Source: Planctomycetota bacterium (lineage in GTDB: Bacteria; Planctomycetota; Planctomycetia; Isosphaerales; Isosphaeraceae). From it: a DNA stretch of 7,418 nt. The DNA lies in contig JAKBCQ010000109.1 in the NCBI GenBank assembly GCA_021807585.1, positions 1 through 7,418 on the forward strand, in the 5' to 3' direction. The translations under genes were made by a program, and so were the position numbers. The notes beneath the pieces are model-generated. The model ran no database searches, was not told where the DNA came from, and saw only the letters and a program-made list of their open reading frames with translations. Position 1 is the first letter of the stretch, and each line of letters opens with the position of its first letter. Shown in pieces: positions 1-5,715 of this stretch.

Positions 1-199
1 TCGTTTCGGGATGTTTCTCACTCGACCAAAGTTCGGCGAGCCGATCATCGTCAAGAAACGCCGCTGAAAGATTCGATTGTGCGTCGAGATCGACGGCGAC
101 GACTTTGACCCCGAGCTCCTGGAACATCCAGGCGAGATGATAGACAAGGGTCGTTTTACCAACGCCGCCTTTATTGTTCAAAAAAGCGATTGTTTTCAT
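1..199 (-). CDS. ParA/MinD-like ATPase, N-terminal part only
   Basis: Reading leftward from an ATG at 199-197, the frame is open for 66 codons and runs off the window, so only the N-terminus is present. The protein starts MKTIAFLNNKGGVGKTTL, which carries the deviant Walker A motif KGGVGKTT at residues 10-17. A hydrophobic strand ending in VDLDAQSNLSAAF (about residues 38-50) follows, matching the Walker A' region of ParA/Soj ATPases. Such proteins are ATP-dependent dimerising switches that position DNA, plasmids or protein cargo. The next residues (DDDRLAELW, about 52-60) recall a family of stand-alone ParA ATPases seen in accessory regions, as opposed to the chromosomal parAB pair, but this is from memory. 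The ribosome-binding site is weak: a GGA about 10 bases upstream, then a run of A. The start overlaps the preceding small reading frame by 29 bases, so translational coupling is possible. No parB or parS is visible, as the gene continues outside. Confidence 0.88.
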   Translation of the reverse strand, partial: MKTIAFLNNKGGVGKTTLVYHLAWMFQELGVKVVAVDLDAQSNLSAAFLDDDRLAELWSSEKHPET

Positions 200-353
200 G
201 TTTTTTTCCAGATGGTGATGAGAAAATGATTCGCTCCGATGAGAACGCACAAATCGCCTCGCAGATTTTATCCTTATCTTTTGGCGATACCGCGCGTTCG
301 GCTCGATCGGACTCGAGATCGGTTAACAATCGCTCCAATTCGGTCTTTTCCAT
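171..353 (-). pseudogene. Truncated N-terminus of a Schlafen AlbA_2-type protein
   Basis: This is a 60-codon frame from an ATG at 353-351; a GTG start at 389 would add 12 residues. I prefer the ATG because an AAAGAG lies 7 bases before it. Residues 1-37 contain LLTDLESDRAER, then SPKDKDKICEAICAF. These match the opening of AlbA_2 (Schlafen-like) domain proteins, which usually read like LESDRxExK, then DKDKIxxAICAFAND. Intact members are several times longer and continue into a GV-rich beta strand. Here the similarity stops at about residue 37 (near base 243). The last 23 residues are serine-, lysine- and asparagine-rich and unlike the family, and the stop lies inside the ParA gene. I infer a deletion or recombination joint that removed most of the domain. 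Alternatively it is a real small protein translationally coupled to parA. The family assignment is from recalled sequence patterns, not a search. Confidence 0.45.
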
Positions 354-832
354 CGCGTCGCTCTTTCTGTTCACGCGTCCGATTGTCACCCGCCGGCAAT
401 TCGCCTTCCAAAAGATGCATCATAATCGATTTCAACTCAAATCGACATCGTTCGCTCGGCTCGGTAGCTACATGAAGGACACTGCTCGTCGTCCCGTGTT
501 CTATTGAAGGCCATATTCCCGACAGATTCGTGAACCGCTCGTTTACTCGCCGATTCGCGACGATATCGGATTCGACCCATCGGTGTTACGAAAGGTGTTG
601 AAATATAAGATCAGCGGATTCAAAGCAGCAGATTCGTCAAGCCGACGTTCCATAGACGTGAACAATCAAGCATTATTAAGTGTTCGGTAACAAATTCATG
701 ATTCATCAATTAAGAATTTCTAAATAATCTTTAGCTCTTGGATCGCCCATGCAAGCCGGGACGCGATTCGAGGTTTAAGGTCGAATCGCGTTCCCTTTTG
801 TCGTTTCAATCAATGATCGATCGAGTCGATTA
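354..832. other. Gene-free stretch, AT-rich in its right half
   Basis: I see no supportable gene here on either strand. Short open frames exist but have no recognisable domain and no good ribosome-binding site. Bases 661-740 are strikingly AT-rich, with only 21 G or C among 80, in contrast to the GC-rich genes on the right. Such a patch is typical of promoters, protein-binding regions or acquired DNA, but I could not find a well-spaced -35/-10 pair on either strand. The only structured element is the hairpin at 758-795. The stretch separates the sugar-metabolism genes from the parA-containing end. Confidence 0.6.
758..795. terminator. Strong hairpin downstream of the secreted-protein gene
   Basis: The arms GGGACGCGATTCGA (758-771) and TCGAATCGCGTTCCC (781-795) pair over 14 bases with a single bulged A around a 9-base loop. 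The hairpin lies 38 bases past the stop codon of the minus-strand secreted-protein gene and is the natural candidate for its terminator. On that strand, however, no T-run follows. The only T-run (TTTT, 796-799) follows the hairpin on the plus strand, so by the classic rule it would stop plus-strand transcription. It may work in both directions or as an mRNA 3' end stabiliser. Confidence 0.55.
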
Positions 833-1933
833 TTACGGCAGATCGATCGACTGCAAGTTGAACGCGCCGTCGGCGGCCTGCGTGAGGATCAGCGCCTGGT
901 TATCGCCGAGCTTATCAAGCTGAACGACCCCCTTGAGCCCGCCGATCGTCTCGTACGTCAGCCCTTGCTTGTCGGGAACGCGCGCCGTGATCGGAGCGAG
1001 CGTCCCGGCGTCTTCGGTCTCAACCTTCATCACGCCGCGACTGCTGTTCGCCAGGAGCAAATACGTTTTGCCTCCCTTGGCATACGTAATCATATCCAGT
1101 GGACGATTGCGATTGCCGAGTTCGGCGATCGTCGTCCCTTTGACATGCGACCCGGGCTTGAGCGCCGCGACCGGAACCTTGACGATCGGCGTGCATGTAT
1201 AAGCCGCCATCAGGTAGGATTCACCTTTGATCGCAAACGGTACGAACGTCCGAATCGGCGATTTCGTTTCCAGACGACCGTGCGAACCGTGATAAATCTC
1301 GACGCTCGCCTCATCAGCCGACTTCTTGAACGGGAACGGAATCATGAGGAACTTCGACGAGAATTCCTCATTCGAAAGCCTTGCGACATAAAGCTTACCG
1401 TCGAGATACGCGATGTCGGTGATCGCATCGGATCGGAGCGATTGGCCCATTTGTTTGGCGTTCGCATCGGGAGGATTCGCCAGATCGACCTTGGCGAAGG
1501 GGATTTTCTCGAGCGCGACGATCTCGACCTTACCCGACCGATCGGCGCGAACGAGAACGGGCGCCGCGTCGGGTCCGCGACCGCGCGACACCGACAAATA
1601 CGCCTTGCCCGAAATCGGATTGACCGCGAGGTCGTTGATTAAAAGATCGCGCGGTTTGACGCCGAGCGCGCCCGCGATCTTACCGTCGATACCTTCGATC
1701 TGAAACGTTCCGCCGACGGGGCCCGGGGATTGATCGCCGGTGTCGATCGCGACCAGCGCCGAGCCCTGCGAATCGCCGATGAAGAGGATCCCGTTGGGAC
1801 CAAAAGCCAGAGCTCCCGCGGATTTAAGACCGGGATCGCCGGTTACGAGCCCCTCCCCAGAATCTTTCGCCAAGGCGGCCGAACCGATCAGGAAAGCCGC
1901 GGCGACCGCCGCGAATTGGATACGCCTCGTCAT
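833..1933 (-). CDS. Secreted beta-propeller-like protein of unknown function
   Basis: The product has 366 residues. Residues 1-22 form a typical Sec signal peptide: MTRR, then a hydrophobic core (AAVAAAFLIGSAA), then a likely cleavage after ALA at residue 22. The mature protein opens with a blade-like stretch, LAFGPNGILFIGD (42-54), that resembles NHL or SMP-30-type beta-propellers. Similar strand-turn-strand stretches recur: INDLAVNPISGKAYLSV (99-115), ITDIAYLDGKLYVARL (171-186), LMAAYTCTPIVKVPV (241-255) and LLLANSSRGVMKV (292-304). The motifs RTFVPF, AYTCTP and ELGNRNRPLDM recall a conserved uncharacterised family in Planctomycetota. I see no catalytic motif and no haem CxxCH motif. The start at 1933 is chosen over an in-frame ATG at 2071 because only 1933 exposes the signal peptide at the N-terminus and has a good ribosome-binding site. 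It is the last gene of the same-strand run, but the 271-base gap upstream suggests a separate transcript. Likely location is periplasmic or extracellular; substrate unknown. Confidence 0.82.
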   Translation of the reverse strand: MTRRIQFAAVAAAFLIGSAALAKDSGEGLVTGDPGLKSAGALAFGPNGILFIGDSQGSALVAIDTGDQSPGPVGGTFQIEGIDGKIAGALGVKPRDLLINDLAVNPISGKAYLSVSRGRGPDAAPVLVRADRSGKVEIVALEKIPFAKVDLANPPDANAKQMGQSLRSDAITDIAYLDGKLYVARLSNEEFSSKFLMIPFPFKKSADEASVEIYHGSHGRLETKSPIRTFVPFAIKGESYLMAAYTCTPIVKVPVAALKPGSHVKGTTIAELGNRNRPLDMITYAKGGKTYLLLANSSRGVMKVETEDAGTLAPITARVPDKQGLTYETIGGLKGVVQLDKLGDNQALILTQAADGAFNLQSIDLP

Positions 1934-1940
1934 GGTTGCA

Positions 1941-1945
1941 CCCTT
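1941..1945 (-). promoter_or_regulatory. Ribosome-binding site fixing the start at 1933
   Basis: On the minus strand AAGGG lies 7 bases before the ATG at 1933-1931, a near-ideal Shine-Dalgarno spacing. It decides between this start and the longer frame opening at 2071, whose extra 46 residues would bury the signal peptide. Confidence 0.65.
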
Positions 1946-2204
1946 ACTGTTAGGAAATCGATTCGTCTCGTCCCTGAGAACCTTCGGAGTGATTGGAAAC
2001 ACCTCTTCATACCGCGTGAGAATCGCCGCCGCAACGGGGTCGAGGAAGAATTTCGGAGGCGTCGGGTTCATAGCCGACGCAAGGGGAGATCCTTCGGCGG
2101 GTCGAGATTCCTCGCGAACCTCTTATCCAGAACACATAATCAATTTCATGGATATGTAGAATGTTCATTCTTCCGAATTGAGATTCGCGTTTCCGGTCGG
2201 CTCG

Positions 2205-4415
2205 TCACGCGTTCGAAGTCGCCAATGAGCGAGCACGATCGCCCGACTCCTCGGCCGAATCGACCGGGGCGATGAAAGCCGCGGGCGTAATCGTCCACTC
2301 GATCGCGAGCGTCCATGAACCCGAGGAATCGGGCTCGACGATCCATCGAGGTATGATCGCCGACGATTGATAAACACGTTCGATTCCCGCCTCGCTGCCG
2401 TTGATCGTCTCGATCGGATATGTCCATAAAGCCGCGGTTCTCGACCACGAAAGCTCGCTCGATACATCGAGCCAGTGATCGACCGCGGCGATTCGATCGG
2501 TCGAGGCGAGGTCGAGCGTCGCATCGAGAAAACCGAGCCGTTCGCCCGCGCCGTCGCGGTAATAACGGTCGTCGGCTCGACCCGCCATCGACGCGAGCTG
2601 AAACTCAATCGCGAAATTCAAACGTGAATGCTCTGGTATCTGTTCCAGAACATATTCGATCAATAAGCGCGGACGTCCCGCGTCGATCGTCACGTTTTTT
2701 CGGATGACGATCGGGTGATCGCCCGCCGAACCCGTTCGCTCCATCGCGAGGACGACGCGATTCGCGCCGCGACGAACCGTCGCCGAATACGCCCCCGAAG
2801 CGAAATCGCCTCGATCGTGATCCCCTCCCAGACGCACCGTTTCCAGGTTGATATCGAGCGGATAAAAGCGATCGACGAGCGCCTCGAGCGGGCCCGAATC
2901 GTAGACGATCGATCGCGACCAAACGGCGGGATCGCCGTTATTTGAATGATGATTGATCTCTTGTCGAAACTCTCGCGCTTCAATTCCTTGATGATAAGGC
3001 TCCTGGCGTCGAGCCAGGGTTGATAGAAGATTGACGCGCGCCGATCGCGCGTCGAGCTCGTAAATTCGGCCCCCTCGCGCGGGGGCTATGAACGCGATCA
3101 ACGCCTCGTTTTCGAGCCTCGCCTCTTTACGCAAATCAATGTTGAAATCGTCGATCTTACACCCGACCCGCGGGCCTTCGCGTCGCTCGACGCGATCGAG
3201 CAAGTCGTCGGCGGCGATTAGGCCGCGATAAATCGCACCCCGAAGGTGCGGCAAATAAAGCCCGCCGAACGACCCGTGCCAATACGCGCAGTTGCATTGG
3301 CTACGGAAAAGCTCGCGCCTGGCTTCGGCGACGAGCTCCGATTGCGCGGCATTCAAGCCTGCGGCGGTTGCGCAGCCCGCGGCCTCGATCGACCTCAGCC
3401 GTTGCGAAACCCCCAGCATTCGCGCGTACATCGCTCGGCTTTCGGGATATTTCGCCAGAAAATTACGCCAAAAGCCGCCGCCGCGTGCAAACCGCATCAG
3501 CCGCTCGGCTTGCGGAATACCCCACGCTCCCCGCACCGCTTCTTTAAACTCGAGCGCGGCGGGAGTCTCCATCGCCCATTCAGTCATCTCTCGATATGAA
3601 CAATCGGGCAGGTAAACCGTCCCCGCGGGAAGCGACTCGAACGCGGCGCGCGCAAGAGTCGTCGTCTCGATCCAATCCGAATTCGCCGCCAACAAATCGA
3701 GGAATCGATTCAGCCAGCCAAATCTATAAACATGATCATAAGTTTTTGGCCAGGAGCCGAATTTTTCGCCGTCGTCGGCGTGGACGACGATCGCCCCGGG
3801 GTGTTCATCGGCGAGAGTTCTGAGGTAATCGATCGTCGCGTGGGGGTCTGAGAACGGCACGAGGTAGCGAGCGCGTTCGGAGCCGGGGAAAACTTTAAGA
3901 ATTCGACCTTCGTCGTCGGTAAGGCGGTAGCCGCGGAGGTCGCGATCGGCGAGTCCGGCGCGGAGGAAGTGGAAATCGTCGAGCACGGTGTATTCGATTC
4001 CGGCGTCGACCAGATCGACCGCGAGCCGCTGTTCCCAAACGCGTTCGGCGATCCACGCGCCGCGGATCTCGCCGCCGAAAATCGCGGCGAGATAGCGCGA
4101 GTAGCTTCGGATCTGTTCGACCCGATCGGCCGCGGGGATCATCGGCAGGATCGGCTCGTAAAACCCGCCGCCGAGGATCTCGATCCGTCCCTGGGCGACG
4201 AGATCGGCGACACGCTTGACGTATTCGGGACGACGCTCGACGAGCCACTCCATCAGCGGACCCGACGTGTGCAAAACCGTTTGAATCGAGGGATATCGCT
4301 CGATCGTCTCGAGAAACGGCAGATAGCTCGTCCGATAAGCCTCCTCGATCACGCCGTCGAAATTGCCGATCGGTTGATGATTGTGGAGCGCGAATACGAA
4401 TTTAATTTTGTTCAT
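2205..4415 (-). CDS. GH57 4-alpha-glucanotransferase / alpha-amylase
   Basis: This is a 736-residue protein of the Thermococcus litoralis 4-alpha-glucanotransferase type; that enzyme has about 660 residues. All GH57 signatures are present: HNHQP (11-15); GGGFYEPIL (82-90); WIAERVWE (121-128) with E124 as the likely nucleophile, next to E123 of the Thermococcus enzyme; VHADDGEKFG (211-220) with D214 or D215 as the likely acid/base; and QCNCAYWHGSFGG (373-385), the fifth conserved region. The catalytic (beta/alpha)7 barrel covers about 1-300, a helical domain about 300-400, and a beta-sandwich of the DUF1926 type about 420-710. The last 25 residues look like a disordered tail. There is no signal peptide, so it should act in the cytoplasm, transferring or hydrolysing alpha-1,4-glucan chains in glycogen or maltodextrin metabolism. 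Transferase versus hydrolase cannot be settled from sequence. The ATG at 4415 follows no clear Shine-Dalgarno site, but HNHQP so close to the N-terminus supports it. It lies 120 bases after galT. Confidence 0.9.
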   Translation of the reverse strand: MNKIKFVFALHNHQPIGNFDGVIEEAYRTSYLPFLETIERYPSIQTVLHTSGPLMEWLVERRPEYVKRVADLVAQGRIEILGGGFYEPILPMIPAADRVEQIRSYSRYLAAIFGGEIRGAWIAERVWEQRLAVDLVDAGIEYTVLDDFHFLRAGLADRDLRGYRLTDDEGRILKVFPGSERARYLVPFSDPHATIDYLRTLADEHPGAIVVHADDGEKFGSWPKTYDHVYRFGWLNRFLDLLAANSDWIETTTLARAAFESLPAGTVYLPDCSYREMTEWAMETPAALEFKEAVRGAWGIPQAERLMRFARGGGFWRNFLAKYPESRAMYARMLGVSQRLRSIEAAGCATAAGLNAAQSELVAEARRELFRSQCNCAYWHGSFGGLYLPHLRGAIYRGLIAADDLLDRVERREGPRVGCKIDDFNIDLRKEARLENEALIAFIAPARGGRIYELDARSARVNLLSTLARRQEPYHQGIEAREFRQEINHHSNNGDPAVWSRSIVYDSGPLEALVDRFYPLDINLETVRLGGDHDRGDFASGAYSATVRRGANRVVLAMERTGSAGDHPIVIRKNVTIDAGRPRLLIEYVLEQIPEHSRLNFAIEFQLASMAGRADDRYYRDGAGERLGFLDATLDLASTDRIAAVDHWLDVSSELSWSRTAALWTYPIETINGSEAGIERVYQSSAIIPRWIVEPDSSGSWTLAIEWTITPAAFIAPVDSAEESGDRARSLATSNA

Positions 4416-4431
4416 GTGTATGGGCTATAAG

Positions 4432-4506
4432 GGATCGATCGGGTCGGCGGTCGGGATCGAGGCGGCGCGAGGTCGCGGCGCGATCCGTCGGGTTCTCGAT
4501 CGATCC
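4432..4506. repeat. Inverted repeat in the leader of the GH57 transferase gene
   Basis: GGATCGATCG (4432-4441) and CGATCGATCC (4497-4506) are perfect 10-base inverted arms separated by 55 bases. The spacer holds a smaller nested hairpin, CGCGA-GG-TCGCG. The structure ends 17 bases before the GH57 start codon on the minus strand, a gene that lacks an obvious Shine-Dalgarno. It could be a structured 5' leader. CGATCG is so common in this DNA, though, that pairing arms can arise by chance. Confidence 0.35.
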
Positions 4507-4513
4507 GGTCGAT

Positions 4514-4531
4514 CCGAGCGATGTCGCTCGG
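4514..4531. terminator. Hairpin just after the galT stop codon
   Basis: CCGAGCGA-TG-TCGCTCGG is a perfect 8-base inverted repeat with a 2-base centre; a real stem would pair 7 bases around a 4-base loop. It lies 4 bases after the galT stop codon (4538-4536). No T-run follows on the minus strand, so it is more likely an intercistronic mRNA-stabilising or attenuating element than a full terminator. Confidence 0.4.
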
Positions 4532-4535
4532 CGGA

Positions 4536-5576
4536 TCATCGTTTTTTGTCTTTGGCGGCGCGATTCGATTCGATATCGGCCTCGACCTCGCGAAGGAACG
4601 CCGCGGCCTCTTCGGGGGGGACGGGATTGATGTAAAAGCCCGAACCCCATTCAAAGCCCGCGATCTTCGTCAGTCTGGGGATGATCTCGATATGCCAATG
4701 ATAGTGCGGCAACTCCTGATGATCAAATGGTGCGGTGTGAATGATGTAATTGTACGCGGGGGAATCGAGAGCGTGTTCGATCTGATCGAGCACGCGTTTG
4801 AGCGCGCCCCCCAGGTCGTCGACCCCCTGTTTGGGGATGTTCTCGAAATGGCTCGAATGCGCCTTGGGGACGATCCACGTTTCGAAGGGGAAACGGCTCG
4901 CGTACGGACAAAACGCGGTGAAATGTGGGGTGTCGAGGACGATCCGCTGCTCGTTGGCGAGCTCCTGGCGGACGATATCGCAATAAATGCAACGACCGCG
5001 ATAATTATGGAATTCGAGAGCCCCGGTCATTTCCTCCCACACCGAGATCGGCACGATCGGCGTGACGATAAGCTGGCTGTGCGTGTGTTCGAGGCTCGCC
5101 CCCGCGGCGGCGCCGACGTTTTTGAACAACATGCCGTGCACCAGCCGATTGTCCTTCTTAAGATCGACCAGGCGATCGCGATAAACCCACAACACCTCGC
5201 GGACGTTCTCGTCGCTTAAACGAGCCATTGTTACTTCATGTTTTGGGGTTTCGATAATCACTTCATGCGCGCCGACTCCGGCCATCTGATCGTAGATGCC
5301 GTCGCCTCGTTTGGTGAGGTTTCCCTCGATGCGGAGCGCGGGGAATTTGTTGGGGACGACGCGGACGCGCCAGCCGGGCTTGTTGGGAGCGGCGCCCCGA
5401 TCGCGATACGCGACGATCTCGGGAGGGGTTTTGTCCTCGTGTCCCTCGCAGAACGGGCAGATTCCGGCGACGGGTTGCTTTTGGGCTTCCGCGGCGAAAT
5501 CGTGCGGTCGCTTGGCTCGTTCGTGAGCGATGATCACCCACCGGCCGACGATCGGATCTTTACGCAATTCCGGCAT
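4536..5576 (-). CDS. galT: GalT-type hexose-1-phosphate uridylyltransferase
   Basis: This 346-residue protein belongs to the HIT superfamily and fits the usual GalT length. Members of this family transfer UMP between UDP-glucose and galactose-1-phosphate through a uridylyl-histidine intermediate (Leloir pathway, cytoplasm). The N-terminus, [20 protein letters not shown] (5-24), is typical. CPFC (C40, C43), H113 and H164 fit the structural zinc site. HTHSQ (164-168) is the active-site triplet, with H166 as the predicted nucleophile. The C-terminal HIT domain holds [10 protein letters not shown] (291-300), and [19 protein letters not shown] near the end is usual for bacterial and archaeal forms. 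The triplet HTHSQ differs from HPHGQ of the Escherichia coli enzyme. Lying between two GH57 glucan enzymes, with no galK or galE in view, it might instead serve glucose-1-phosphate/NDP-glucose exchange; that is inference. The start at 5576 is supported by GAGGT 6 bases upstream. A C-terminal KDKKR tail is unremarkable. Confidence 0.9.
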   Translation of the reverse strand: MPELRKDPIVGRWVIIAHERAKRPHDFAAEAQKQPVAGICPFCEGHEDKTPPEIVAYRDRGAAPNKPGWRVRVVPNKFPALRIEGNLTKRGDGIYDQMAGVGAHEVIIETPKHEVTMARLSDENVREVLWVYRDRLVDLKKDNRLVHGMLFKNVGAAAGASLEHTHSQLIVTPIVPISVWEEMTGALEFHNYRGRCIYCDIVRQELANEQRIVLDTPHFTAFCPYASRFPFETWIVPKAHSSHFENIPKQGVDDLGGALKRVLDQIEHALDSPAYNYIIHTAPFDHQELPHYHWHIEIIPRLTKIAGFEWGSGFYINPVPPEEAAAFLREVEADIESNRAAKDKKR

Positions 5577-5582
5577 CTCGCG

Positions 5583-5587
5583 ACCTC
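5583..5587 (-). promoter_or_regulatory. Ribosome-binding site of galT
   Basis: GAGGT on the minus strand lies 6 bases before the galT ATG (5576-5574). It confirms the start and shows that at least some genes here use classical Shine-Dalgarno initiation. Confidence 0.6.
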
Positions 5588-5715
5588 GCTTTTTTTGCTG
5601 ACGATTTCGAAACCTGGGAACGCGTCGATCGTCGTCGCGCTCCCCCCTCCCTCGATCAGAACTTATCGATTCAAACTACATGAGTATGTATCCTTTTTCC
5701 GTAACCGATCGATCG

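Noticed and set aside
419..424. TATGAT on the minus strand as a -10 box for the AlbA_2 stub and parA
   Set aside because: The hexamer is good, but the sequence at the proper distance upstream (GTCGAT) is not a convincing -35.
437..514. A 25-codon minus-strand frame containing a CPSC pair
   Set aside because: Too short, a single Cys pair, no ribosome-binding site and no family resemblance; likely chance.
1934..2071. In-frame extension of the secreted protein from an ATG at 2071
   Set aside because: It would place 46 residues before a textbook signal peptide, while the ATG at 1933 has AAGGG at ideal spacing.
2159..2170. GAATG-TT-CATTC inverted repeat after the GH57 transferase gene
   Set aside because: Five-base arms with a 2-base centre and no T-run; expected by chance and too weak to call an operator or terminator.
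4521..5219. Long plus-strand open frame opposite galT; similar long frames at 965-1642 and 5680-6366
   Set aside because: They lie antisense to well-supported genes, have no recognisable domain and are expected from the GC-rich codon pattern.
5638..5655. G-rich run on the minus strand in the gap before galT, as a possible G-quadruplex or ribosome-binding site
   Set aside because: It has too few separate G-runs for a quadruplex and lies about 60 bases from the galT start, which already has GAGGT in place.
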